From contig ML769649.1 of assembly GCA_009733575.1 (NCBI GenBank), positions 1-64,000 of the forward strand: DNA of 64,000 nt. The letters run 5' to 3'. Below the pieces are notes generated by a model. The model was not told where the DNA came from, searched no databases, and worked only from the letters and a program-made list of their open reading frames with translations. A program made the translations under genes and the position numbers. Of the stretch, positions 10,943-22,261 are shown piece by piece. Origin of the DNA: Gymnopus androsaceus JB14 (Eukaryota > Basidiomycota > Agaricomycetes > Agaricales > Omphalotaceae). The stretch's first letter is position 1. The number at the start of each line of letters is the position of its first letter.

Positions 10943-12500
10943 AAAAGACCATACAGAGCAAGGTGTAGAGCGTATTTCACTCTGTTTGTGACGACATTGG
11001 AGCTGTAGTATTTGCCAGTGAACGTTCGGAACAAAGCTCAGGATCTTGGTTCTCACACGCTTCTCTTTCCTTTCTTCCATCTCGAATTATCTAGCTCTCT
11101 TAGATTTCACCAAGTCTTCCTCTGCATACTCGGAAAGTCTTTCTGGAAACATAGGTATGCTTCTTACCACTTTTTAACTGATCAGGCTACTTTCAATCAG
11201 ACTACCATATCTTGGAGCGTCTTATGGATTATCCATTGATTATACACCTTGACATCTTCAAGTAGTCGTGAATCTCTGGATCTTGTACTACAGCATCACT
11301 CGAGCCGTGGCTGCTGGATCTATGATGTAGAAGGTTAAGGACAACGGTGCGTATTGTATATCGTTCTGAAGGTAACGTTGGTATTTATTCTTAAAGTAGT
11401 CTTTCGAAAGATATCCCGGCTCTGTCCAGCAGGCAACTCGTATATGCCAGCACCGGAATCGACGTTTTGGTGCACTCCAATGCTGGTGGCTCCCTCTCCG
11501 AGCAGCATGAAGGTACCCTTCTGTGATTCCTGTCCGCAAACGCCCCGGTCTTTACAGCACCGTAGCTGGACATTCCCATGCGACAGCTGTGTTCAAGCAC
11601 GAGAGGTTTGAATTCGGTGTAGGCTGGTAGCTTCCGGAGGGTCAAATGCTGAGAAGGAGTTTACGGGGAAAGATAGCGAGAGCGTCACCAGGTTCGGCGT
11701 CTCTTCATGCTTACATGCCTCAGTGTAGTTCTCTGCTGTTGGCTCGCCATTGACAGGAACTGGAATCGAGGTTACATACGGGTTGTTCTGCGGTTCGCCG
11801 CATCGGGCTCCTTGTTCTCTGTCCTCGAAATTGGCTAGTCTTTCGGGCCCATATCGTTATCCTTTGGGATCGCTCGACATGTACCTTTCCGCTACACTCA
11901 TCTTCCCGAGCAATGAAATGTTAATTCAGACGATCCATATCCGAGGCATAGTCCCCAGCCTATCAGTCTGAGACTTTGGCGGTAAGGAATTACAATTCAC
12001 AAATCACCAACCGTCTAGAGAGAAAAGTAAATGCAACCGTACATAAGCATTCGAGACCTTGAGCTCCGTATACACCACGCCATACCATCGATAACCCTGG
12101 CAGTGGCACTATGTTCCGCAGCGTGTCACGGTGACTGAGTCGGAAAGACAAAACGGAAAGACAAAACAGGAAGGAGCAGCTGACCAGTGGCCATCGAATG
12201 TCATCGAATGTCATTGAACATTCAGCTGTGCCTTTGCAACAGCTTTGCAACGTGTTCACACACTTATATACTTGACTGTGTTATTCACCCCATGCCGATT
12301 CTTTCCCTCATGTCTTTACCAAACATCCCTCCTGTGACTTCCTTGTCTGGTCCACACCAATTGTTTTCAGGTGCCCATGACTTCCAAATATCTAGAAGTA
12401 CATTCCAAGTTGCGAGTGGAGACATTTACAACCAAACACGTGTGTAACATTCTTTGTATTCCTATTATGGGCTTGCTAGCTGACTGCCTATGGCTTCATC
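10943..12500. repeat. Shared segment of the A/B/C unit, no identified gene
   Basis: This stretch recurs near 19367-20900 (B) and 29019-30570 (C) but not upstream of CYP51 copy D. Minus-strand frames at 11288-11645 and 11990-12259 resemble degraded coding sequence, for example RVPSCCSEREPPALECTKTS, conserved among copies but in shifting frames. No family was recognised. It separates the CYP51 fragment from the plus-strand multi-exon gene. Confidence 0.6.
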
Positions 12501-12512
12501 AATTTCTTATCC

Positions 12513-15500
12513 TTGAAAGCGGTGTGTTCATCATATTTATGGTTGCATGAACTCACTGAACAGTACAATCTGCAGATTGCTTACTATTGCAAAATGCGCT
12601 TGTCATCTGCTCCCCCTGATTATTATATTGTTGGTTGTATAAAACCTGGAAGCCCTGGGGAGACTTCTCATATTGTACGGAGGTTTAAGTGGGAGGAAGA
12701 CCGAGATCACTTTGAATCAATGCTGAACAAATTTGGGTAAGTATATAGTTTTAATTTGTCATGTAGCTGATTATTCTGGATTACTTGTGTGTTCAAGATG
12801 GTCCCCATTTACAAGTAAACCACTCTGGAAGCTCACTGTGAATGGAGACCCATGCTTAGCTGTATCGTCTGCAGGTGAGTTTGTGTTTTGACATTCAAAT
12901 TGACAACCTAAATTTGAGAAGCTATCTATACATTGCAGGAAGTGATGCCAAAGCAAACTTTTGAGAAGCGGCTGCGAATGGTGAGATTCAATGTGATTTA
13001 AATCTTGGCTGTTGTTTTTGCTCACAATGCAATCAAGTTCCTAAAGATTTCAGTATGGCTAATGGTTTATGAGAACTGGGCATTTCAATCATACAGCTTT
13101 AGTCATTTTTTATGGAAAATCAAGACATTTATCCAGGCAAATGGAACTGGAAGGACCTTTGGACCTGTCATGGTCCATACAAAAGTTTAAAATTGTTCGA
13201 TGGGAATGGAAATCTGATAATTGACCTGGAACTGCTGGAATCCTATGGTTTGCTCTATCAAGAAGGGTCACAATTTCGGGTGGGAATAGTGCATCATTGA
13301 TGAATGAAGGTTGACTGACAATTATCAGCGACATGGGGACCAAGACTTGTATTCAAAGGTTGAAAGGTTGAACAAGAAGATTGAAAAAGAAATAGGTGAG
13401 TGTAAATTATAGTTGAGCAGTAGTGGGAAATGCATGTTTTATAACAGGGAGAGCTGGGCTTGCTAAATTGAGAGAGGGTCACTTGCAAGAAAGTAAAGTA
13501 AGCTTTGGTGTATTGATTGAAATAAGATGCAAGCGCAGTTAACTCTCATCCCCTGTCCTCCAGTTTGTGGGTGCCTCTATTCTCCTCTCCAGGTTCTCCC
13601 CTCTGCTGACTCTGCTGACTCTTGTCCCTTCTCCTCTCTCCAGGTTGTGAGTGCCTCCCATCCCCTCTACAGTTTCTCCCTCCTGCTGACTCTTGTCCCC
13701 TCTCCTCTCTCCAGTATGTGAGTGCCTCCCATCCCCTCTGCAGTTTCTCCCTCCTGCTGACTCTTGTCTCCTCTCCTCTCTCCAGTCTGTGAGTGCCTTC
13801 CATCCCCTCTGCAGTTTCTCCCTCCTGCTGACTCTTGTCCCGTCTCCTCTCTCCAGTCTGTGAGTGCCTCCCATCCCCTCTGCAGTTTCTCCCTCCTGCT
13901 GACTCTTGTCCCCTCTCCTCTCTCCAGCTTGTGAGTGCCTCCCATCCCCTCTGCAGTTTCTCCCTCCTGCTGACTCTTGTCCCTTCTCCTCTCTCCAGTT
14001 TGTGAGTGCCTCCCATCCCCTCTGCAGTTTCTCCCTCCTGCTGACTCTTGTCCCGTCTCCTCTCTCCAGTCTGTGAGTGCCTCCCATCACCTCTGCAGTT
14101 TCTCCCTCCTGCTGACTCTTGTCCCGTCTCCTCTCTCCAGGATGTGAGTGCCTCCCATCCCCTCTGCAGTGCCTCCCTCCTGCTGACTCTTGTCCCCGTC
14201 TCCTCTCTCCAGGTTGTGAGTGCCTCCCATCCCCTCTGCGCAGTGCTCCCTCCTGCTGACTCTTGTCCCGTCTCCTCTCTCCAGGTTGTGAGTGCCTCCC
14301 ATCCCCTCTGCAGTTTCTCCCTCCTGCTGACTCTTGTCCCGTCTCCTCTCTCCAGGCTGTGAGTGCCTCCCATCCCCTCTGCAGTTTCTCCCTCCTGCTG
14401 ACTCTTATCCCTTCTCCTCTCTCCAGTTTGTGAGTGCCTCCCATCCCCTCTGCAGTTTCTCCCTCCTGCTGACTCTGGCCCCCTCTCCTCTCTCCAGCTT
14501 GTGAGTGCCTCCATCCCCTCTGCAGTTTCTCCCTCCTGCTGACTCTTGTCCCTTCTCCTCTCTCCAGCTTGTGAGTGCCTCCATCCCCTCTGCAGTTTCT
14601 CCCTCCTGCTGACTCTTGTCCCTCTCCTCTCTCCAGCTTGTGAGTGCCTCCCATCCCCTCTGCAGTTTCTCCCTCCTGCTGATTCTTGTCCCCTCTCCTC
14701 TCTCCAGCTTGTGAGTGCCTCCCATCCCCTCTGCAGTTTCTCCCTCCTGCTGATTCTTGTCCCCTCTCCTCTCTCCAGGTTGTGAGTGCCTCCCATCCCC
14801 TCTGCAGTTTCTCCCTCCTGCTGACTCTTGTCCCTTCTCCTCTCTCCAGGATGTGAGTGCCTCCCATCCCCTCTGCAGTTTCTCCCTCCTGCTGACTCTG
14901 GTCCCTTCTCCTCTCTCCAGGGTGTGAGTGCCTCCCATCCCCTTCTGCAGTTTCTCCCTCCTGCTGACTCTTGTCCCTTCTCCTCTCTCCAGTATGTGAG
15001 TGCCTCCCATCCCCTCTGCAGTTTCTCCCTCCTGCTGACTCTTGTCCCGTCTCCTCTCTCCAGGGATGTGAGTGCCTCCCATCCCCTCTGCAGTGCCTCC
15101 CTCCTGCTGACTCTTGTCCCGTCTCCTCTCTCCAGGTTGTGAGTGCCTCCCATCCCCTCTGCAGTGCCTCCCTCCTGCTGACTCTTGTCCCGTCTCCTCT
15201 CTCCAGGTTGTGAGTGCCTCCCATCCCCTCTGCAGTTTCTCCCTCCTGCTGACTCTTGTCCCGTCTCCTCTCTCCAGGCTGTGAGTGCCTCCCATCCCCT
15301 CTGCAGTTTCTCCCTCCTGCTGACTCTTATCCCTTCTCCTCTCTCCAGTTTGTGAGTGCCTCCCATCCCCTCTGCAGTTTCTCCCTCCTGCTGACTCTGG
15401 CCCCCTCTCCTCTCTCCAGCTTGTGAGTGCCTCCATCCCCTCTGCAGTTTCTCCCTCCTGCTGACTCTTGTCCCTTCTCCTCTCTCCAGTTTGTGAGTGC

Positions 15501-16129
15501 CTCCCATCCCCTCTGCAGTTTCTCCCTTCTGCTGACTCTTGTCCCCTCTCCTCTCTCCAGCTTGTGAGTGCTTCCATCCCCTCTGCAGTTTCTCCCTCCT
15601 GCTGACTCTTGTCCCTTCTCCTCTCTCCAGTATGTGAGTGCCTCCCATCCCCTCTGCAGTTTCTCCCTCCTGCTGATTCTTGTCCCCTCTTCTCTCTCCA
15701 GGTTGTGAGTGCCTCCCATCCCCTCTGCAGTTTCTCCCTCCTGCTGACTCTTGTCCCTTCTCCTCTCTCCAGGATGTGAGTGCCTCCCATCCCCTCTGCA
15801 GTTTCTCCCTCCTGCTGACTCTGGTCCCATCTCCTCTCTCCAGGGTGTGAGTGCCTCCCATCCCCTCTGCAGTTTCTCCCTCCTGCTGACTCTTGTCCCT
15901 TCTCCTCTCTCCAGTATGTGAGTGCCTCCCATCCCCTCTGCAGTTTCTCCCTCCTGCTGACTCTTGTCCCCGTCTCCTCTCTCCAGTTGGTGAGTGCCTC
16001 CCATCCCCTCTGCAGTTTCTCCCTCCTGCTGACTCTTGTCTCTGCATTCCCTAACAGCATCATCAATATGATGATGCTGTTCGGTTTGAAGAAGTTCCTT
16101 CCTCTGAAACTGAGTCAGCATTCTATTAA
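12513..16129 (+). CDS. Unidentified multi-exon gene, copy A, with minisatellite in last intron
   Basis: A chain of short plus-strand exons with good splice signals. One ends at 12736 (IVRRFKWEEDRDHFESMLNK, donor GTAAGT). The next is 12798-12874 (WSPFTSKPLWKLTVNGDP, donor GTGAGT). Others lie near 13105-13280 (WNWKDLWTCHGPYKSL) and 13329-13394 (HGDQDLYSKVERLNKKIEK). The last is 16058-16129, 24 codons ending AFY-stop. The final intron is filled by the 71-bp array. The same exons recur in C with mostly amino-acid-changing differences. I do not recognise the family; it could be a captured host gene or part of a transposon gene. Internal phases are not fully resolved, so some copies may be broken. 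Confidence 0.4.
13560..16035 (+). repeat. 71-bp minisatellite, about 35 units, intron-like
   Basis: Tandem units of about 71 bp, strongly C/T-rich on the plus strand. Each contains a donor-like GTGAGTG, a CTCTGCAG and a closing CTCTCTCCAG, so every unit reads as a minimal intron. Unit boundaries recur at about 13644, 13714, 13785 and so on to 15985. A block of about 922 bp (13 units) is itself duplicated, for example the variant with CTTATCCC at about 14401 and 15323. The minus strand is stop-free in all frames, producing spurious long open frames. The B and C copies have only about 8-9 units, split by a solo LTR. Confidence 0.95.
16058..16129 (+). CDS. Terminal exon of the unidentified gene, copy A
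   Basis: Preceded by a clean acceptor (CTAACAG), 24 codons in frame: HHQYDDAVRFEEVP then SSETESAFY and TAA. The copy at 33961-34032 has the same length and frame with HHQYDDPDWFEEVP, supporting that it is a real exon. Confidence 0.5.
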   Translation, partial: HHQYDDAVRFEEVPSSETESAFY

Positions 16130-16815
16130 AATCAAGAATTTATGTGATTGTAAAGCCAATGATCATGGTGTTGGAGATGGAGATGTATCACCCAATTGAG
16201 CCATATGTTGTATCATTTTCTCATCCTATTTTGTTTATGCACTTGATGTGCCATTTATATATTTCAGTTTGTCTTACTTATCACCTGGCAGAGATAGCTT
16301 AGATAGCTCAAGCTATCATTACATTCATTACAGTAGCTATATAAAGTGTTGTACCTGTGTGTTTGCTAGGGCTAATTTGCTATAGACAAGAGTTTTGTGA
16401 CTTTACTCCAACACATGGTACCATGAATATTATCACAGCATATCCTTCAGGCCCATTTCCCTTGTGGAACTCTCTCTCAGGTGCCAGATATGGATAATAT
16501 TCAAATTTAGCTCTTATATCTGTGTTTCATATAGCTGCCTATATCATTTGCTTCATGTCTCTCTAGGCTGTTCAGGCTTTGGAGGACCAGGACAATAAAG
16601 TTAAGTTCTCTTTACCTGAGTTTAGTTCCACATTGAATGAAGAGATTATCTCTTTGTTATCAAAACCTGTGATTTCAAACACTGAAATACTAGAATTTTC
16701 TTGAAAAATGAATGTGTAATAAGATACACCCATAAATACAGCTGTAAACCCATAAAAACATACCATACTGTACAAGGTCCTGAAATATTCTTTACAGTTA
16801 TGGGTACAGTCTGCA

Positions 16816-17040
16816 CATCAGAAAAACTGTTTTGGCCCCAGGAGGATCCAAGGTCACCTAGTCCTCTTAGGCAACCTGAGGCAACATAGTTGGCCCAGGA
16901 AAAAGGGTAAAACTTTGGACACCTCAGGCATCCTAGTCATCTTAAGTGTCCTGGGACATCCTGGACTAGGTTGCCTCAAGTTGCCTAAGAGGCCTAGGAG
17001 ACCTTGGATCCTCCTGGCCTCAAAACAGTTTTTGCTGATG
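16816..17040 (+). mobile_element. Foldback MITE with CATCAGMAAAA ends, copy A
   Basis: Starts CATCAGAAAAACTGTTTTGG and ends with the inverse (CAAAACAGTTTTTGCTGATG). The inner inverted repeats cover AGGAGGATCCAAGG and TTAGGCAACCTGAGGCAAC. It is flanked by CA on both sides. The second copy is at 34726-34960. Copy B of the large unit begins immediately after its right end. Confidence 0.75.
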
Positions 17041-17107
17041 CAATTAAATAGATATCATAGAGAAACAGTGAGCGTACATGATAATTATGTTCTGGCACTC
17101 CAGTAGG

Positions 17108-18029
17108 TTGGGTATGGCAGCCCCGCCAAACTTTGCGTGCCACTGACTAATACGGCGCTTACTGTAAACCTTCGAAAATCGTCTCCGTAGCCACTTCTCT
17201 CTCAATTCCCTTCAATTCCCATGAATTCGAGCAGTTCAAACTGAGTAATTATTGTCCTTAGATACATACACATTTTATAATAGAAAATATATCATTAATC
17301 ATAGTAATCTTCCTCGGAATCATACCCATTGGATTGAAAGGCCTCTAAATCCTGTACATTTTCAGGCTCTGAACGCGAAATTTCTGCCTTCTTAAGGGAA
17401 TTAAAAGGTTTCTGGAAGGAACATTGGTTTTTTTTGAAGTTATCGCCGTCAATCTCGAGTGTTTTTGCCTTTTGGATGTGGAGAAGTAGATGAATCATTA
17501 ATGGCCTCTCAGCCTTGTTACGTTCTTGTCGCTCCTTTTTTGATGTTCACTTATGCTTACAATACTTGGGTAAAGCAGTGTCAGCGGAATTGACCATACG
17601 CAAGGGAAGTTAGACAAAAGTCACGGAACGAGACGCGTCACGCGTTTGTTTATATGCTTTACGTCATCATTTCTTTCGTTCCGGCGAGGATGCTCGGAAT
17701 GAACAATCCTACCCTCGGACCACTGCAGAAAGTATCGGGATGTTGTTTGCTAACTAAACGGTCCCAAATTGACAAAAAAAATCTTCAATCCCATGTATTT
17801 TTGAGAAGATATACAACATAACACTGATAGATTGTATACTTTTTTTTGATTTTTTTCTGTCAACTTTGTATATAATGTAAATCTAATTTGAATCCGCACT
17901 TGAAATGAAGGGACTGCCTCCATCGTTGCGCCTCCGAAATTCTGGAGAAAGGCAAGCAGTGATTGAGAAAAGTGCCCTAATTTGATGGATCGTGGGAAAC
18001 CGTTCACTGGCAGAGCGCTGCCACACCCA
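17108..18029. mobile_element. DNA transposon with TGGGTRTGGGCAGC ends, copy in B
   Basis: Terminal inverted repeats TGGGTATGGCAGC (left, one base short) and TGGGTGTGGCAGCG (right, inverted). The 7-bp target duplication CAGTAGG lies at 17101-17107 and 18030-18036. Nearly identical to 26733-27656, so the insertion predates the B/C duplication. It holds a minus-strand acidic open frame at 17295-17498 ending NGYDSEEDYYD. Confidence 0.85.
17295..17498 (-). CDS. Small acidic open frame inside the 924-bp transposon
   Basis: Frame of 67 codons with Lys-rich middle and acidic end (EPENVQDLEAFQSNGYDSEE). The matching region in the C copy (about 26930-27115) keeps the same residues but is broken by single-base differences. 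Possibly the C-terminal remnant of a transposase; family not recognised. Confidence 0.3.
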   Translation of the reverse strand: MIHLLLHIQKAKTLEIDGDNFKKNQCSFQKPFNSLKKAEISRSEPENVQDLEAFQSNGYDSEEDYYD

Positions 18030-19366
18030 CAGTAGGAATCTAAAACTCCATCTTACGAATGAGAGTAGAGAGATCGTTCCTAGCTGGAGGTACAGCGAAC
18101 TAGAATCCAAAAAGATAGTAGTTGTACATTCGATAACTTGATAACAAGAGAAAAAAGCTTGACCTGTTCACCATATAACCTATGCTCCCAGCTCCAAAAC
18201 GGCTGATACGGACTATCCGTCCCTTTACTCACTGCACCAAACCCAAAGCAATCTTTCTCACTGCCCTACGTCCGTATATTCCTTCAACACCATCATCGCT
18301 ACACCCTCAGGTCATTCCACCTTGAAGGCTCCCACTTGTTTGCGTTCTTCCATATCGCAGGGTCCATTGCACAAAGAGGGGTGAAGCGAGGACGACGTGT
18401 CTTTTGGTACAATGTATGTCCTTCGATTTCGAATTTGGAGCAGCGAGAGTAGGCGGATGGGGATATCGTCACAACTGCAGCGCATGTGCTGTGGATGGGA
18501 GGGTGTTACGCGGAGGTTTTCCTTAATGACAGAGTCCAAGACAGGGAGATCACGGAGGTCTTTGTAGCGAGGGGACGGAATTTGTCCAGGTTCACCTTGT
18601 CGCCAAAGTGTTTTACTTGTTCTTGGTTATAGGGCCTCGCTGGGAGAGTCAGGTTGGGTATTTGGTTCAATCAGGACAAAAAAACTCATCCTCTCTATTG
18701 TCCAAAGGCAAGAGCCATGAACGGCGCAGAACTGGTGTTTGGCCGGCATGGAGAGCGATCATGGACTTGTGCATTTTCGTGGTCCTTGGAGCTTTTATAG
18801 GAACCGTATTTCTGGTCCGCAGGGCCAGCGATTTGTTTGTGGTTGTGCTAACAGACAAATAAGTATTACCAAACAGACATGGAGGTCAGATTAGAACACT
18901 AAACGCATCCTGCCTGATCCTCCAGCTCTCATCTTCTGAATAAACTCTACATTAAAAGTGCTATTTATCGTGCTCCTGTCTCTCTTCCTACAACGTAGTT
19001 CGGAAATGACCGGTGAATCCACATCCAAATCCGTTTGAATTGTGCAAAACTCTCTGTTTACTGACATCGCTCCCTTGAAGGTACGCGAGTGCTGTGAGAT
19101 TTGTGATTTCGGAAGAGCTTTGACAGACTCAAAGGAGCCCAGGGCTTATGTCGTTGGATTGGACGTGGAGAACGAAGGGCGTTGGAGGAAATTGAATTCC
19201 TTCGACTTGGTCTTCAATATGCCGCGTAGGCACAGAAGTCGTCGTTGAAAGACCAACTTTGATGACTTTAAGATTTGTTGGGAACGATAGTATAGGCGCT
19301 ACTCCCTTGGCTGGCAGGCAACAATAATTCTCATAGGGCCGTTTCCAATACTCTTTGGCGGAACAC

Positions 19367-21960
19367 GAAAGACCAACGGATCAAGGTTGAGAATATTTTA
19401 CTCTGTCTGGAGCTGTAAGCAGTTTGAACATTCGAACAAAGTTTTGGGAATTTGGTTCTCACATGCTTCTCTTTCTTTCTTCCATTCTCGAATTATTCCA
19501 TGTTCTCTTAGAATTTCACAATTCTTCATGCATACTCGAAAGGCTTTCCTGAAATACAGGCATGCTTCTCTTACCACTTTTTTACTGTCAGCTACTTCAA
19601 TCAGACCTACCATTATCTTGGATGTCTTATCGGATCATCCCCATCTGTTATACACTCGACATCTTCAAGGTGTCGTGAACCTCCTGGATCTTGTTCTACA
19701 GCATCACTGAGCCATGGCTGCTGGCATCTATGATGTGAAGATTCAAGGGACAACGGTGTGTGTATGCTTCTGTTCTGCAGGTCAACAGCCGGTGGTATTC
19801 GCTTCAAAGTGGTTTTCAAAAGATATCCCGGCTCCGTCCAGCAGGCAACTCGTATAATCCAGCGCCGGAATTGACATTTTGGTTGCACTCCAATGCTTAG
19901 TGGCTCCCTCTCCGAGCAGCATGAGGTACCCTTCCTGTGGTTCCTGTTGCAACGCCCGGGTTTTTACCAGCACCATAGCTGAAATTCCCATGCGAACAAC
20001 TGGTGTTCGGCCGCGAGAGGTTTCGAATCGGTGTAGGCTGTTAGCTTTTGGAGGTCAAATACTGAGAGTTTTACGGAGAAGATATCGATAGCTGCACCAG
20101 ATTCGTATTTGTCTCTTCATAGCTGTTACATTGTCTCAATGTGTCTCTGTTGTTAGCTCCCATTGACAGGAACCGGAATCGAGGTTATATACCGGTTAAT
20201 TCTGCGGTTCCACCGCATCGGGCTCCTTGTTCACCTCGAAAGATTAGCTAGTCTTTCGGAGCCCCATTATCGTTATCCTTTGGGATCCCTCAACATGCAT
20301 ACATTTCCGTACACTCATCTTCCCGAGCAATGAAATGTTCAATTCAGATGATCCATATCCAGGGCATAGTCCCCAGCTATCAGTCTGGACTCTGGCGGTA
20401 AGGAATTACAAATTCACATCAACCATCTTAGAGAGAATACGTAAATGCAACTGTACATAAGCATTCGAGATTGAGCTCCGTATACACCATGCCATTTACC
20501 ATCGATAAACCTGGCAGTGGCCTCCGCCCTTGTTCCGCAACGTGTCCGGGTGGCCTTTCTGTTGGCCAAGAAAATCAAATGGATGAAGGCTGAGTTAGGA
20601 ACAGGAGCAGCTGGGACCAGTGCATCACCATCAAATGTCATCGGATGTCATTTGAACATTCTGTGCCTTTGCAACAGCTTTGCAACGTCTACTCTTATAT
20701 TTCGCACTGCCTACTTACCCCACACTGATTCTTTCCCTCAATCTTCACCAAACACCTTCCTGTGACTTCGTTATCTGGTCCACACCATTCTTTCTGGGTG
20801 CCCATGACTTGCGAAATGTTTGGATGTACATTCAAGTTGCGAGTGGAGACATTTTACGACCATTACACGTGTGAACATTCTCTACTTCCTTTCGTTAGTT
20901 ACTAGCTGACTCCTGTGGCTTCTTCAATTCCTTACTTTGAAAAGCGGTGTTATCTTATTATGGGTTGCATAACTCCACTGAACAGTACAATCCGCAGGAT
21001 CGCTTACTATTGCAAATGGCGCTTGTCATCTGTCCCCATTATTATTATTGTTGGTTGTCAACAAACCTTGGAGCCCCTGTCGGAGGATTCTCATCTTGTA
21101 CGATTACGGTTTAAGCGGGAGGAAGACCGAGATCATCTTTGAATCAATGCTGAACAAATTTGGGTAGTATATAAAACTGGTGGACTTATCACTTACGCTG
21201 ATATATTCTGGATTTACATTGGCGTGTTTCAAGATGGTCTCATTTACAAAGTAACCACTCTGGAAGCTCACTGTGAATGGAGACCCATTGCTTAAGCTGT
21301 TATCGTCTGGCAGGTGGAAGTTTGTGTTCTTGAATCAATTGACAACCTAATTCGAGAAGCTATCATACATTGAGGAAGTGATGCCAAAGGCAAACTTTGA
21401 GAAGCAGCTGCAAATGTGAGATTCAATGTGATTTGAATCATTGGCTGTTTGTTTTTGCTCACAATGCAAATCAAGTTCTAAAAGATTTCAGTATGGCTAA
21501 TGGTTTAATGAGAACTGGGCATTTCAATCATACAGCTTTAGTATTTTTTATGGAAAATCAAGACCATTTATCCAGGCAAATGGAACTGGAGACTTTGGAC
21601 CTTGTCATGGTCCAGTCACAAAGTCTTAAAATTGTTGTATGGGAATGGATCTTATAATTGACCTCGGAACTGCTGGAACCTATGGTTTGCTTTATCCAAG
21701 AAGGAAATTTCTGTGTGAGAATAGATGCATTCCATTGATGAAATGAAGTTTGACTGAATATTATCAGAAGCATGGGGACCAAGACTCTGTATTCAAAGTT
21801 GAAGGTTGAACAGAAGATTGAAAAAAATAGGTGAGTGTATAATTATGGTGGGCAGTGGTTGCAAATCCATGTTTATTAACAGGGAAGCTTGCTTGCTAAA
21901 TCGACCGAGAGAATCACTTGCAAGAAGAAAGTAAGCTTGGTGTTATGATTTTAAATAGGA
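19367..21960. repeat. Copy B of the shared segment and the unidentified gene, indel-ridden
   Basis: Corresponds to 29019-31590 of copy C. Recognisable pieces include the equivalents of the exon ending DRDHFESMLNK (near 21120-21160) and of WNWKDLWTCHGPYK (near 21580-21620). Single-base insertions and deletions every few tens of bases break all frames, in coding-like and non-coding parts alike. Confidence 0.7.
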
Positions 21961-21979
21961 TGCAAGCGCAGTTAACTCC

Positions 21980-22261
21980 ATCCCCTGTCCTCCGGTTGGT
22001 GAGTACCTCCCATTCCCTCTGCAGTTTCTCCCTCCTGCTGACTTTGTCCCTCTCCTCTCTCCAGGTGTGAGTGCCTCCATCCCCTCTGCAGTTTCTCCCT
22101 CCTGCTGACTCTGTCCCTCTCCTCTCTCCAGGATGTGGAGTGCCTCCCATCCCCTCTGCAGTTTCCCCTCCTGCTGACTCTTGTCCCTCTCCTTCTCCAG
22201 GCTGTGAGTGCCTCCCATCCCTTGCAGTTTCTTCCTCCTGCTGACTTTGTCCCTTCTCCTC
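21980..22261 (+). repeat. 71-bp minisatellite, copy B, left part (about 4 units)
   Basis: Units of the same sequence as 13560-16035, cut by the solo LTR at 22262. Continues at 23941-24167. Confidence 0.85.

Larger units (their letters stand above)
17043..19366 (-). pseudogene. ERG11: CYP51 pseudogene, copy B, missing both ends, transposon inside
   Basis: Partial CYP51 with the same structure as copy C: helix K region (SVIKENLRV), and a 922-bp transposon at 17108-18029 separating the coding end (LIRKMEF) from the intron. The last exon (MPKTPR) is absent because the unit starts inside that intron at 17043. The 5' end stops near 19366, as in A and C. Dozens of single-base indels relative to C interrupt every frame, for example around 18180-18250 and 18310-18480. 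Not functional as assembled. Confidence 0.8.

Noticed and set aside
14048..15213. Plus-strand open frames across the minisatellite
   Set aside because: Same array, open only because of its composition; interpreted as intron-like DNA rather than protein.
13539..16121. Very long minus-strand open frames (up to 833 codons) of a Gly/Arg/Glu-rich repeat protein
   Set aside because: They are the reverse strand of the 71-bp C/T-rich array, which lacks stops in all three frames because 71 is not a multiple of 3 and the complement is purine-rich. No start, splice or codon-bias support.
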